This document shows positions 36,418-46,673 of a stretch of 64,000 bases of DNA, piece by piece. The notes under the pieces are model-generated. The model worked only from the letters and a program-made list of their open reading frames with translations. It was not told the DNA's origin and did no database searches. A program made the translations under genes and the position numbers. Every line of letters starts with the position of its first letter. Within the stretch, counting starts at the first letter, position 1. This DNA is from an uncultured Bacteroidota bacterium. Lineage in GTDB: Bacteria; Bacteroidota; Bacteroidia; Chitinophagales; Chitinophagaceae. The DNA lies in NCBI GenBank assembly GCA_903835005.1, contig CAILLK010000122.1, positions 21,362 to 85,361 on the forward strand, read 5' to 3'.

Positions 36418-37614
36418 ATGAAAAAAACATTACTCGCCTTAACAACAGCGTTATTGACCGCACTTAGTGTCAACGCTCAGATTACACTTAACAGTAGCAG
36501 TTACACCACCACTTTTGCAGGAACTGTGGATACTTTTCTGAGTAGCGGTAGCGGTACTACCTACCCAAGCTCGGCACCGGCCACTAACGCCACATGGGAT
36601 TTCAGCACTGCAGTTCTGACAACACCGGTAAGCTATGGATACAACGTTAACCCGGATGTTGCGGCCTACAGTTCAGCTACGTTTGCCGACAGTGAACTAT
36701 TCGGACTTTCTACTTATACCTATATAGGCAACCAGGAAAGGGCTTTTACTTCAACCGGATACCTGGGTTATGGCGATCATGTAAACCGGCAGGCCATTCA
36801 TCTGACCGGCGGGGTGTTCGTTGCTTCCGACAGCCTTATTTTCAATGCACAGGACCTGAAATTCTCTACTCCCTGGACTTATATCAGCTTCCCAGCTACC
36901 TACAACAGCCACTGGTCTTCGTCTTTTACAGACTCATTTACATTTGCGCTTGACGTAGCTGCGCTAACATACCATAATACTCCGGGTACCATCAAGGAAT
37001 CATTTACTGAAACTGATACTGTGATTGGATGGGGCCAGCTGCGGGTAAAGGAAATCAGCGGCTCACCCAGCCTGTATATGCATGTGCTGCAGGTAAGGAA
37101 AAAAAGCGTGACTATTGACAGTTTTTTTATAAATGGCGCAATACCTACATCTACTGTCCTGGGTGCATTTGGCGTAACAGAGGGACAGAGGTCTGCCAGC
37201 TACTATATTAATTACTACCGTCCTAATGAGGCGAAGCCACTCGCCACAGTTAATTTTACTGATAGTACTTATAGTACACCATCTTCTGCAAGTACCCTAG
37301 CCGAGAATTATTTAACCGACCTTACAACAAGCATCGGTAATGTTTCTGCTGACAATATCATCAGCATTTATCCTAATCCGGTAACCAATAAATCTGTTAC
37401 ATTGTCTGTGCCAGGCGCCCAGGATGGCAGGTGGAGCTATGAGCTCTCAGATATCAATGGTGCAAAAGTGCAGACTGGCAGTTTATCATTAAGCAGCAGC
37501 AATTCTACTACACAACTGACGCTTTCTGAAACACTGATACCAGGTATATATTATATCTCACTGAAGAATAATGGCGAACTTGTAGCTATAAGAGGATTGG
37601 ACATAGTGAAATAA
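36418..37614 (+). CDS. Secreted protein with T9SS type A sorting domain
   Basis: A 398-residue secreted protein. The signal peptide ends at SVNAQ. The central region is beta-rich and Ser/Thr-rich with no catalytic motif I recognise. The last 80 residues form a type A T9SS sorting domain: ISIYPNPVTNKSVTLSV, then LSDINGAKVQTG, then LIPGIYYISLKNNGELVAIRGLDIVK. The domain is recognised by the T9SS and removed or attached to anionic lipopolysaccharide on export. Transcribed alone; a terminator lies at 37672-37709. Confidence 0.88.
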   Translation: MKKTLLALTTALLTALSVNAQITLNSSSYTTTFAGTVDTFLSSGSGTTYPSSAPATNATWDFSTAVLTTPVSYGYNVNPDVAAYSSATFADSELFGLSTYTYIGNQERAFTSTGYLGYGDHVNRQAIHLTGGVFVASDSLIFNAQDLKFSTPWTYISFPATYNSHWSSSFTDSFTFALDVAALTYHNTPGTIKESFTETDTVIGWGQLRVKEISGSPSLYMHVLQVRKKSVTIDSFFINGAIPTSTVLGAFGVTEGQRSASYYINYYRPNEAKPLATVNFTDSTYSTPSSASTLAENYLTDLTTSIGNVSADNIISIYPNPVTNKSVTLSVPGAQDGRWSYELSDINGAKVQTGSLSLSSSNSTTQLTLSETLIPGIYYISLKNNGELVAIRGLDIVK

Positions 37615-37671
37615 ATTATTTTGGAGCTGCTGAATTGCGTTTCCCATCATTAGTTGACAATAACCGGAGTT

Positions 37672-37709
37672 AAAATGAACCCTGCCTGATGGCGGGGTTC
37701 ATTTTTTTA
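37672..37709 (+). terminator. Intrinsic terminator after the T9SS type A gene
   Basis: A 12-bp stem (37675-37686 with 37691-37702, one G-T pair, loop TGAT), followed by seven T residues. Confidence 0.92.
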
Positions 37710-37771
37710 GGATAGTTGTAATTATTGGGCATTACCCAAAAATGAGACAAATTATACATTTATTCTAAAAG

Positions 37772-37800
37772 AAAAAATAGTCATTTTTGACTATTTTTTT
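37772..37800. terminator. Second perfect hairpin with T-run
   Basis: AAAAAATAGTCA (37772-37783) and its exact reverse complement (37788-37799) around TTTT, ending in a long T-run. It resembles a bidirectional terminator although the nearest gene already has one 70 bases upstream; it may end a short RNA or the read-through. Confidence 0.6.
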
Positions 37801-37862
37801 TGCATATAATGCTGCTTAATTTTATTCTGTAAAAAAAATTACTCCAACAAAAACTGAATAAC

Positions 37863-38522
37863 ATGAACATTCCATCAGGGTATTTCAATATAAAATTCTC
37901 CGACTTGTTAACTGCCGTCATTTCATTTTTGGGATTATCCGGTATTGTTGTCTCCATATTCGCAAATTCTAATTCAATAAATGACAACGAACGTGCACTC
38001 CGTTCGAATATTGACATAAACATGAACAATTGGTCGTTTGATCTGGACAAAGTATTGGTAGATCATCCGGAACTTAGAAAATATATTTTGGATACAGTAA
38101 ATGTCGGCCCGAAGGATAGTAACCTATTTGGAGGATTACCTGTTAAAAGAATTGAAGGCGGAATGCCAATACCTCTTAGAGGAGACACCTTGGAGCGGTT
38201 GAAGTCGGTAGCCGACCTGCTGATAGATTGCTTTGACGGAATACTGAGTAATAAAGAATATTTCAAAGAAGGAAGTAATAAAAAGGAACTTCAGGACCGA
38301 ACTAATTGGATAATCTGGGTTTATGAAAGTTTTACCCGCAGCCCTATATTGGCGCAGGATTTCAAAAGGACACAAAACTGGTATGGAAGGGAAATAAATA
38401 TACTCTATGGAGATTGGGAAAAATGTATTGATTCGGCTACGCATAAAAATGATTCAACCGGTTTGCAGGCAGCAGTTGATGATTTAATGATTTATTATGG
38501 CAATAAATGCAGAAAAAAATAA
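37863..38522 (+). CDS. Membrane-anchored hypothetical protein
   Basis: A 219-residue protein with one transmembrane segment near the N-terminus (about residues 15-38, LLTAVISFLGLSGIVVSIFA) and a soluble helical domain after it. The following part is rich in Asn, Asp and Lys and includes NNWSFDLDKVLVDHPELRKYIL and WIIWVYESFTRSPILAQDF. The gene is more AT-rich than its neighbours. I do not recognise the family. The layout (single N-terminal helix followed by a helical domain with many aromatic residues) resembles single-pass proteins found in accessory regions of bacteria, but no motif ties it to defence or signalling. Confidence 0.75.
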   Translation: MNIPSGYFNIKFSDLLTAVISFLGLSGIVVSIFANSNSINDNERALRSNIDINMNNWSFDLDKVLVDHPELRKYILDTVNVGPKDSNLFGGLPVKRIEGGMPIPLRGDTLERLKSVADLLIDCFDGILSNKEYFKEGSNKKELQDRTNWIIWVYESFTRSPILAQDFKRTQNWYGREINILYGDWEKCIDSATHKNDSTGLQAAVDDLMIYYGNKCRKK

Positions 38523-38746
38523 TTCTAATCCGAAATGTCTGATTTTTTGAATTCGCTTATTCCTAGCCTGACCATTATTATTATAAACAGAGACAAGGGC
38601 TAGCTGGATTCAATCCGACTACCTGCACATAAAATTTTGATTGATTATTTGTTTGCAAAATAATGCTATGCAGTTTAAGCGATCTTGGCATAGCTGCTTA
38701 ATAACAACAACCGGCCAGGACCAAAAATTATCCTGAGTTTACTTTT

Positions 38747-41700
38747 TTAAAAGTCGTACCCCAGTGAGAGGTAGGCAATAGGTTTCGGGCTGCCTTCGAT
38801 ATTCCATGCAACATCAAAGCGGATAAAGTAGCCTAAAATGGATGTGCGCAATCCGGCGCCATAGCCCATAGCCAGGCCGCCGCTGTTGGGTATTGTAAGT
38901 GATACTGCTACATTATTCAGCTGCCCCTGTACCGGGTATGTAGGGTATTTAAAGGTTGAATTATTGTTGGAAACATCGGGCAGGAATCCACCCCAGGCAT
39001 CGCCGCAATCCATAAATGCCACTACCTGCAGGTTTCTGATTAAAGTTGATTTTATAGGCCGCTTCCGGAAAGTTGCAAATACCGGCAGGCGCAGTTCGGT
39101 ATTCATGACAAAAAAGTTATTTCCGATACGTGCATACTGATCATAGCCGCGAAGTGACGACTCCATTGCCTGAAATCCGAAATTGCCTGGTGGTGCCTGC
39201 GATGAATTGATACCCTGCTTGGGAAAGAGCCAGTTGTCGACGCCCCCGAGGAGGTATTCCACTTCATAATTGCCATCACTATGCGCATAGGCGATACGGT
39301 TGGCAAGGATGAAGTTTTTATAGATTTTTACATAATTGCGAATGTCGAGGCCCAGGTTGTAGCAACTGAGATTACCGGCGTTCAATCCATACATATATTC
39401 GCCATATACTTTGAACCTTGTGCCATTAAGTATATTTGAGGCGGGGCTGAAAGTGTTATCAAAAACATACTCCAGCCTGCTGAGCGATGTATAGGTATTG
39501 GTATTGGGCACAGGAACGGTGAGGCTCAAAGTATCTGTAACTCTCTCTATGAGCTTGTCCTGCTTCAGGGCTGAGTGAAACCGGATACTGCGCACCCGGT
39601 CAAGCGGATAACTGAAATCGGCTTCGGCCGTATTGGTTACTGTCTTAAATGTCTGCTCGGCTGCATATATACTACCGGTCTGATCTACATATCCTACAAG
39701 CTCATTTTCATTATCCTGGCTGCGCAGGAAGAGCAGACCCCAGTCGAGCCTCTTGGTAAAGTTCTGGTATTGCAGAAAGTATACTGATCCGGATGTATTA
39801 AGTGGTAACTGGAAACCGGCGGTAATCCGGTGATTTTCCAAAATGTCGTTAAGACTGAGTGTAGCCAGGCCGCCCAATGACGGATTGATATACTGGCCTC
39901 CGTTGGCCGCTATTGACTGATATTGGGAGAAAAGTACGCTGTTGTCGAGTTTAACAGACAGGGCATCTGGCCTGAAGCTGATCCTGTATGCTGTTGGCTT
40001 CATCTTGACATAGGCGCTATCCGTAATATCGGTCAGTATGGAACTGTCGGGGGCGGCGTTGGCATTGAAAATATTATTAGCCCTTGGTTTAGGCTTGCGT
40101 TTCGGCGCTTCAGTAGTATCTGTAAATTCGGTTTGAAAAGCGTTTCCCCCTTTTATAGCTGTTGATGCAGGCTGTTCGTCTTCATTGCCGTAATGACCAG
40201 CCTGATAAGGTAGCCGGGATATATTTTTACCCGCTGTGGTTTGAGGTTTTTCAGCCGGCTTTTCCACCGACAGCAGGGCTGGCACCAGGGTTTTCACTTG
40301 TGCATTCTGGCCAGGCATCTGCAGATCATGAAAGTAAACCATGTACTTGTCTTTGACCTGTACCACATCGGCCACATCGCCGCTTGCCAGGTTGTATTGC
40401 TGGCTGATGATGCTGGAATTATAATTGGTAATGGGCACAGAGTACGCCGAATCTTTGTTGAACCTGTCGCGTTTAAAAAGTACTACATACTTATTATTGA
40501 TCCCGTTACTGTCGTAGAGGTAGGCAAAATTTTCAAGGCCGTATTGTATAGGCTGGGTTACCTGCCCTTTCTTAACATCAGAGCATTGCAGAAGTTCGGT
40601 GCTCTTGGTGCGGGTGTTGTAAAAGAATACATTCATAGGCCCGGTGGGTAATTCGTTTACGCCCAAAGGCACATTCATATCAGGTTTTGGTCGGTTGCTC
40701 AGGAAGAGGATACCCTGCCTTGAGCCGCCGCTGATGCATACCGGCGAAACATCGTCCCACACATCATCGGTAATATTGGTAAGTTTTTCTCCTTTAATAG
40801 TAAACAGGTAGAGGTCGGTCTGACTTTTCCGGATGGCCGAGAATACCATCTGGTCATCGTCCTGCATAAATGCCATGGACAGAATGCGGTCAAATTTGTT
40901 CTTCTTGATTACATAATTCTCAATACGCGCTGTCTGGCTGTTGTAAATCCGCAGGAAAGTACGGAAGCCTTTTTTGTAAAGTAGCGCCAGCTTGTTGCCA
41001 TTTGTACTCCAGCACATCATAGGGTAGTCGGGGTCGGTCTGTTCGGTATAGTCTTTCATACCGCCCTCAAGAAGGGTTGCCTGCTCCTGCTCCTTTGTCG
41101 TCTTTTGAGTAAAAACGGTAAACTTACCATCCTGCCAGGTTACATAAGAAATATCACTTCCCCTTGGCGATACCCTGATATCCTTAACCACACTGTTATC
41201 CTTAGGTACTTTTATGGCTATCAGCCCCTTGCTGCTGTCTGGTTTTTCCTGAACCTTAGCATCTTTCAGGTACACCTCTTTATAAAAGTTGATACAGGAA
41301 TCGTATGCTTTTGAAACCTTAAGGCCCAGGTTTTCTTTATCCTGCATAGCTTTATCCAGCCCGGTTTTCTGCTGCATGCTGTAGAGCAGGCTTTTCACCA
41401 TACCGGGTCCATACTGTTCGGCAACGAATTTCCAGAAAGCTTTCCCGGCTAGCTCGGGATATTGTTCAGATAGTTCAAAGAAGCCTGCATCCGGGCGGGC
41501 ATCGAGCAGGCCTTTCCATTCGCTGTTGGTTTTTGCATCCCATCCGTCTACCAGATAGCTGATGTATCCATCAGTAACCCACTCTGGAAGATTGAGCAGA
41601 AGTGCGTTCTTCACCATTGTTTTGAACTTGTCTCCGAAAAACTGGCGTTCCATTACTATCCTGGCCATTCCGGCACGTATCTGGTGGTGCAGGTCGCCAT

Positions 41701-42127
41701 GCTCACCGGTGAAATATACCACCAGCTTATCACCCACAAGGTTAACAGTGCCCGCTTTGGCATTGCCGGTAATCTGAGATTCGTCTTTAAGCCCTACATT
41801 CGATTGCCGGTATTCTTCGTAAGTATTATATAGTATAATATTGAACCTTTTGGGGAACTGGCCGCCAAGCTTCTTTTCAATAAGCGGTATACTTTTCTCG
41901 GCATCCTCAGCCACATACCTGCCCAGTTGTCTGCCTGCCTTATCGTAATGGTAAACCCTGAAATGCTTGGTATCAAAAAATTTCCAGTCGAACTTGCGGT
42001 ACTGGGATCTGTTTTGCCCAAAGGTTTCAATATAGCTCTGTGCATTTACACAAAGAGGTACATTCATGGCAAGAACCAGAACTATGAAAGCATTTATTAT
42101 TATTCCCTTTTTACAGCAGCCCATCAT
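38747..42127 (-). CDS. TolB-like propeller plus outer-membrane barrel protein
   Basis: A protein of about 1126 residues with a signal peptide ending near CVNAQ. The N-terminal part (about 25-290) resembles a peptidase MA-like domain (RFNIILYNTYEEYRQSNVGL, DLHHQIRAGMA), but the zinc motif HExxH is not seen, so it is probably not catalytic. Residues about 305-650 hold TolB/WD40-like propeller blades (VSPRGSDISYVTWQDGKFTVF, MCWSTNGNKLALLYKKG, ILSMAFMQDDDQMVFSAI). After a linker, the last 400 residues form a BamA/Omp85-like barrel ending in YLSLGYDF with a terminal Phe. The ATGs at 42127 and 42124 are the likely starts; upstream of them the frame only offers TTG. Widespread in Bacteroidota, function uncertain. 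Confidence 0.8.
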   Translation of the reverse strand: MMGCCKKGIIINAFIVLVLAMNVPLCVNAQSYIETFGQNRSQYRKFDWKFFDTKHFRVYHYDKAGRQLGRYVAEDAEKSIPLIEKKLGGQFPKRFNIILYNTYEEYRQSNVGLKDESQITGNAKAGTVNLVGDKLVVYFTGEHGDLHHQIRAGMARIVMERQFFGDKFKTMVKNALLLNLPEWVTDGYISYLVDGWDAKTNSEWKGLLDARPDAGFFELSEQYPELAGKAFWKFVAEQYGPGMVKSLLYSMQQKTGLDKAMQDKENLGLKVSKAYDSCINFYKEVYLKDAKVQEKPDSSKGLIAIKVPKDNSVVKDIRVSPRGSDISYVTWQDGKFTVFTQKTTKEQEQATLLEGGMKDYTEQTDPDYPMMCWSTNGNKLALLYKKGFRTFLRIYNSQTARIENYVIKKNKFDRILSMAFMQDDDQMVFSAIRKSQTDLYLFTIKGEKLTNITDDVWDDVSPVCISGGSRQGILFLSNRPKPDMNVPLGVNELPTGPMNVFFYNTRTKSTELLQCSDVKKGQVTQPIQYGLENFAYLYDSNGINNKYVVLFKRDRFNKDSAYSVPITNYNSSIISQQYNLASGDVADVVQVKDKYMVYFHDLQMPGQNAQVKTLVPALLSVEKPAEKPQTTAGKNISRLPYQAGHYGNEDEQPASTAIKGGNAFQTEFTDTTEAPKRKPKPRANNIFNANAAPDSSILTDITDSAYVKMKPTAYRISFRPDALSVKLDNSVLFSQYQSIAANGGQYINPSLGGLATLSLNDILENHRITAGFQLPLNTSGSVYFLQYQNFTKRLDWGLLFLRSQDNENELVGYVDQTGSIYAAEQTFKTVTNTAEADFSYPLDRVRSIRFHSALKQDKLIERVTDTLSLTVPVPNTNTYTSLSRLEYVFDNTFSPASNILNGTRFKVYGEYMYGLNAGNLSCYNLGLDIRNYVKIYKNFILANRIAYAHSDGNYEVEYLLGGVDNWLFPKQGINSSQAPPGNFGFQAMESSLRGYDQYARIGNNFFVMNTELRLPVFATFRKRPIKSTLIRNLQVVAFMDCGDAWGGFLPDVSNNNSTFKYPTYPVQGQLNNVAVSLTIPNSGGLAMGYGAGLRTSILGYFIRFDVAWNIEGSPKPIAYLSLGYDF

Positions 42128-42307
42128 CCTGATCAACTTTTTTGCACAAGCAACTTTTCCAGGTTAGACCTGAATTACCTACCAAAGTTAAAACAACTGG
42201 CTATATCATACGCTCCTGCAATATAATTTCCTTGTGTTATATTGATTTTTAACTATTCCTTACTTTTATACACGCATTCCTGTTATATCTTGCTGTAAGT
42301 ATTAACG

Positions 42308-42315
42308 TAGTTTTG
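42308..42315 (+). promoter_or_regulatory. -7 box for the metallo-beta-lactamase fold gene
   Basis: TAGTTTTG, exact TAnnTTTG, 32 bases upstream of the ATG at 42348. Confidence 0.5.
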
Positions 42316-42347
42316 CAATAAATAGTACTTAAATAAAACCGTCTTTT

Positions 42348-42986
42348 ATGTTAACTGTTGAAGCCTTTACTTTCAATCCTTTTTCTGAGAACAGCTATGT
42401 GATTATCAATAATAAAAAACAGTGCTGGTTTGTGGATCCCGGCATGTGCGATGCAGAGGAAAACAAGGCAATGAACGCATTTATAATTGAAAACCAACTC
42501 TCTCCTCAGGGTGTCATCAATACACATGCCCATATAGACCACATACTTGGGGTGCAGGCGCTGAAGGACAAGTATAAAATAACTTTCGGATTGCATAAGA
42601 CGGAACTACCTGTGCTGAGTATGGCTCAGGCATCGGCTGCGATGTTTGGTGTGAGTTTAACTGAAGTACCTGTACCTGACTGGTTTATTAAGGAAGGGCA
42701 GCCACTGAAACTGGGCGATGATACACTTGAGGTATTCTATACTCCGGGGCATTCTCCGGGCAGCATATCGTTTTATTATCCTGAGGGCAATTGGGTGCTG
42801 GCTGGAGATGTGCTTTTCCAGGGCAGCATTGGCCGTACCGACCTGCCGGGTGGCGATTTTAACACGCTAATTAAGTCTATTCGCACCCATCTGTTTACCC
42901 TGCCCGATAATACAATAGTACTATCCGGACATGGAGATGCGACTACTATTGGGGACGAGAAAAGGTATAATCCGTTTTTGAAATGA
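42348..42986 (+). CDS. Metallo-beta-lactamase fold hydrolase (GloB-like)
   Basis: A 212-residue enzyme with the glyoxalase II-type metal site: His 60, His 62, Asp 64 and His 65 in NTHAHIDH, a further His in YTPGHSPGS, the bridging Asp in LAGDVLFQG and a final His in LSGHGDAT. This is the size and layout of the short bacterial hydroxyacylglutathione hydrolase-like family, which lacks the long C-terminal domain of true GloB. The physiological substrate is unknown; thioesters are the usual guess. It is monocistronic, followed by 146 bases before the transglutaminase gene. Confidence 0.92.
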   Translation: MLTVEAFTFNPFSENSYVIINNKKQCWFVDPGMCDAEENKAMNAFIIENQLSPQGVINTHAHIDHILGVQALKDKYKITFGLHKTELPVLSMAQASAAMFGVSLTEVPVPDWFIKEGQPLKLGDDTLEVFYTPGHSPGSISFYYPEGNWVLAGDVLFQGSIGRTDLPGGDFNTLIKSIRTHLFTLPDNTIVLSGHGDATTIGDEKRYNPFLK

Positions 42987-43132
42987 GGAGTAGTCACATA
43001 AATATGTTTTTATAATAATATAATATATACTTCACTGCTATCTGCAATTTTTAACAATCCCCCTACCAATTTTCTTCTATATTTATACGTTTTTAATAAT
43101 AATCAAAAAGCCCTTTGCAGGGTTTAGGGTTT

Positions 43133-45757
43133 ATGAATATAGAACGTGCCCATCCGGTCAATGAAACACTAGCCAGGCTTATCTTTCTTATACTGCCGAC
43201 GGCGGCGGTAGGTTATTTCCTGCTGATGAATGTAAGTGAGTATTACTCGCTTATAGAAAATCAATCGGTCATGCAGTCGCTCTATTTTGGCGGGGCTATG
43301 TGTGCGGCTATTTTGTTTTATTCTTTCCGGTTCCGGTTTCTGCCTACCTATATACTGTTTATTGTGGCGCTGTTCAGTATCTACAAGGGAATTGGCAGCT
43401 ATGGCAGTGGTGAATTTGATACATTTTTTGCGGAACGCCGTTTCCAGGTTCAGGCTATTCTTATTTCTATTGGCTGGCTTATAGGGTGGGGTTTTTTACG
43501 GCTCAGATATTGGTCGGTGGGTATGGCCGCAACATTGCTGGCATCTAGTATAGCACTGATTGCCAAGGCCAAGGCGCCAAGTGTAGATGGATTTCTATGG
43601 GCTTTTACTCCGGCTTTGCTTTATGCCGTATATATCATTTTTACAGCAGAGCAGATCTATAATTATAAAGACAAGTCGCAGAAATTCTGGTGGTTTCTTA
43701 CCCGTCGTGTATTATTGTTTGCATTATTGGCCGGTTTGCTTCTGGGTTATATTTCGCACAGAATGAGGCCCCAGATAGCCGAGGTTGTTGAAACAGCGCA
43801 AGGTGGCGGTAAGGAGGGAAAAGGCGGAATGCTTAAAGAAAATAAGGATGGCACGTTCGACCTGAAAGATTATTCCAGGCTCAGCAGTTCGCTGAGCAGG
43901 AGCAAGCAATTGCTGTTTTGCGCGCATATAGATAATTTCTTCCCGCCGCCCAATGCCGACGTACCCAACCCGCTTTATCTTACTGCATTTTACTTCACCA
44001 AATTCGATACGCTCACAGAGACTTTTGAGCGCGACTCAACAATACCTTTCAACGATCTTTTTGAACCCGACCCGTCAAAAATACCGCTCTTCTATACCAA
44101 AACAGATTCATCGGTTATTAAGAACAGCCTGGGATCGAAACTGCGGACTACCGTAGAAGTGGAGATTTATAATAAAATGCTCTCTCCCAATACCTATATG
44201 GCACCCAATGTGGGCTATTTTGTGCAGCCTATTGCAGTGGAAAAAGATTTCAGGGATGAATTTAAATCTGCATTCCGCACCAAGAGTTATGTTTCGGTAC
44301 TCAACAGCGCATATTTTGTTTACAATGCCAATGTTCCGGCAATCCGGAAATTCCAGGAACAGCGGTTTATGGTACTTCGGCAGGTGCAAGGTTATGATTC
44401 GGTTGACAAAAAATTCATGAAGTACTACACCTTCATGCCGGGCAATGACAAGTTTAAAAGTATAGGAGAACTGGCCCATAAAATAACCGATACCGCCAAT
44501 ACTCCGGTAGATAAAGTTCTGGCCATACGAAATTACTTCCTCTCGAAAGATGAGAACGGAGACCGGCTGTATTCTTATACCGACAATCCGGGAATTCCGG
44601 ACCTTCCCAATGCCTCTAAACTGCTTTACTTTCTGAATGAGAACCATAAAGGGTATTGCGCCTATTATGCCGGGGCTACCTTGTTTATGCTGCGCTCACT
44701 GGGCATACCCTCAAGGATAGCGGTTGGTTTTCTGACCGAAGAACGCAGCGATAAAAACAAAGGCTGGTACTGGTATTATGCCAACCAGGCCCATGCATGG
44801 GTGCAGGTTTACTTTCCGGGCTATGGCTGGCTCGATTTTGATACCACCGTGGGCAATGACAATGAAAATGGCCGCCCTACCCCGCAACCGGATGGCACAC
44901 CACCAATGCAGCCACCTAAAGCATGGCTTGCCGCAGATGGTATTGTAGAAGATGTGGACACACTGAAAAAGACAGTGCGCATCTCGGTAAAACAAATTGT
45001 GTTTCATGATAAGGAATACAAATTAAGCGCTCCGGAAAAAATCACCATGGATATGAAGGTCGCGGTCATCTATCGCGACAGTATTGCCATACCATTAAAT
45101 CAGGTGCAGAAGGGCGATGAGGGAACAGCGGTATCGTATGCCGAAGCGCTGAAAAAAATAGAACCAGGGAACAATGAAACAGGCAGGGAAATAATTACAA
45201 GCTTCCCATCCCCCACCCCAATTGATGAGGTATACCTGAAGCGCAAAGACCTTGCAAAACCTAAAGAGCAGCAAAATGTAGCTGCCCGGATAAAACAGTT
45301 AACCTTTACTGATCTGCTGTGGATACTGCTGTGGGTAACAGTAGGTTTCTTTGTGTTACTGTTGTTAATGCCGGGGTTGATTTTACAGTATTATATAGCC
45401 AGGTATAAGAATGCTGCTGCAGATGGCAATAAGCCTTACTGGGCCTACAGAGCTGCTACCTACTACCTGCATATGACCGGTATACCAAGGGGCAGGCGCA
45501 CGCCTATGCAATACGCAAGAGATGTGGTTGACCCACAGCTCACTACCAACCTGACCCGGTTTATGAATGTGTACCTGAAAAAGAAATATGCCAAACAACC
45601 CCTGAATATAGCTGAGCAACAATTTGTGAACGGATTTTTACAACCTTTCCTGAAAACTGCCAGAGGTAAGATCAGCTTCGGCAAGCGTCTTGGCGGATTT
45701 CTCAACCCGATAAGGTGCGGCGGATTTTTTGTTATGCCGGATGATGAGGAAGTTTAG
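43133..45757 (+). CDS. Membrane transglutaminase-like protein
   Basis: An 874-residue inner-membrane protein. The N-terminal roughly 215 residues contain six hydrophobic helices (LARLIFLILPTAAVGYFLLM and onward). A large periplasmic region follows, including a transglutaminase-like core with the catalytic triad: Cys in HKGYCAYYAG, His in NQAHAWVQVYF and Asp in GWLDFDTT. Near the C-terminus another transmembrane segment (LLWILLWVTVGFFVLLLLMP) is followed by a cytoplasmic DUF4129-like helical domain. Such proteins are thought to process or cross-link envelope components; the substrate is unknown. The start is set at 43133 (MNIERAHP); the frame is open to 43115. Confidence 0.88.
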   Translation: MNIERAHPVNETLARLIFLILPTAAVGYFLLMNVSEYYSLIENQSVMQSLYFGGAMCAAILFYSFRFRFLPTYILFIVALFSIYKGIGSYGSGEFDTFFAERRFQVQAILISIGWLIGWGFLRLRYWSVGMAATLLASSIALIAKAKAPSVDGFLWAFTPALLYAVYIIFTAEQIYNYKDKSQKFWWFLTRRVLLFALLAGLLLGYISHRMRPQIAEVVETAQGGGKEGKGGMLKENKDGTFDLKDYSRLSSSLSRSKQLLFCAHIDNFFPPPNADVPNPLYLTAFYFTKFDTLTETFERDSTIPFNDLFEPDPSKIPLFYTKTDSSVIKNSLGSKLRTTVEVEIYNKMLSPNTYMAPNVGYFVQPIAVEKDFRDEFKSAFRTKSYVSVLNSAYFVYNANVPAIRKFQEQRFMVLRQVQGYDSVDKKFMKYYTFMPGNDKFKSIGELAHKITDTANTPVDKVLAIRNYFLSKDENGDRLYSYTDNPGIPDLPNASKLLYFLNENHKGYCAYYAGATLFMLRSLGIPSRIAVGFLTEERSDKNKGWYWYYANQAHAWVQVYFPGYGWLDFDTTVGNDNENGRPTPQPDGTPPMQPPKAWLAADGIVEDVDTLKKTVRISVKQIVFHDKEYKLSAPEKITMDMKVAVIYRDSIAIPLNQVQKGDEGTAVSYAEALKKIEPGNNETGREIITSFPSPTPIDEVYLKRKDLAKPKEQQNVAARIKQLTFTDLLWILLWVTVGFFVLLLLMPGLILQYYIARYKNAAADGNKPYWAYRAATYYLHMTGIPRGRRTPMQYARDVVDPQLTTNLTRFMNVYLKKKYAKQPLNIAEQQFVNGFLQPFLKTARGKISFGKRLGGFLNPIRCGGFFVMPDDEEV

Positions 45758-45878
45758 CAATGGCTTAATAACCAAATGGCCCATGAGTGAGTCATGGAGG
45801 AACAGATATTGATCATTTAGCAGTGCTTAGCCGACTGTGATTAAATAAGAAGGGTATAATTAAGCAATTTGTCCTTTC

Positions 45879-46622
45879 TTATTTCCCGCCGTTTGCTGCC
45901 AAATCTGCAAGACAGTTACTGTCCAGTTTTGGAATATTATTTAGTAGCCCTGGCAATCCGGTATGGGTTTCTATAGACCAGTACATAAGGCAGGCAGGAT
46001 TTATGCAATGATTTCCATGTGCAAGGTCCTGGTGGTTTGATACCATTGTGGAACCGAGATTGACCAGACCCATAAGGTGCCCGAATTCATGCTCCAGTAC
46101 ACTTGTCTCCAGGCTTACCCTTGTAACTTCGCCAGATGCGCCTGAATTGGCAAAAATATCCTTGCCAAACAGGCAGATACTGGTATTGCGGAAGGCAAAT
46201 CCCAATATACTTGCCGATGTATCATAACCATCAGTTACCATAATGTAGACTGCAATTGTGCTTCCCGATGTGTAATCAGTCCGGTATTGTTTTTCAAGTG
46301 TGGCCACTTTGTCCAGGTCGAGTGTATCGCCGGTGGCCGATATGGCTGTCTGGGTTATGCTGATACCTCCAGGTTTATTACAGAGGCTGTTGAGGTAAGC
46401 TGATAAATTGCTGATTGTTGCAGTATCGAGCTGGTAGGTGCCCATATACTGAATCTGAATCTGAAGCGAAGTATATTTCGACGCGCTGAGCAGGTCATTC
46501 GCCGACTTTCCGATAGCCTGATCACTATAGGCATTCGGTAAAGTTTCCGGACCGGTGTTGCTGGCTTTTTTGCAGGAAAAAAACAACAGCAGCATACCCA
46601 AAAAAAGCAGGCTATTTTTCAT
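45879..46622 (-). CDS. Metzincin-like zinc metalloprotease, lipoprotein
   Basis: A 247-residue lipoprotein (lipobox FFSC, Cys 17) with a zinc protease domain. HEFGHLMGL at residues 178-186 is an HExxHxxG motif and HQD follows about 15 residues later, likely giving the third ligand. A CLMYW segment near residue 211-215 fits a Met-turn. Cysteines flank this part (CINPACLM), so a disulfide is likely. Members of this group degrade or process envelope and extracellular proteins in Bacteroidota. Start set at 46622 because the lipoprotein signal begins there; the frame is open upstream to 46649. Convergent with the transglutaminase gene, with 121 bases between. Confidence 0.85.
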   Translation of the reverse strand: MKNSLLFLGMLLLFFSCKKASNTGPETLPNAYSDQAIGKSANDLLSASKYTSLQIQIQYMGTYQLDTATISNLSAYLNSLCNKPGGISITQTAISATGDTLDLDKVATLEKQYRTDYTSGSTIAVYIMVTDGYDTSASILGFAFRNTSICLFGKDIFANSGASGEVTRVSLETSVLEHEFGHLMGLVNLGSTMVSNHQDLAHGNHCINPACLMYWSIETHTGLPGLLNNIPKLDSNCLADLAANGGK

Positions 46623-46673
46623 CACCTTCGGTTTAGCAGCAAATATCATAAAAATCCGCTCAAAGTTCAGCCT

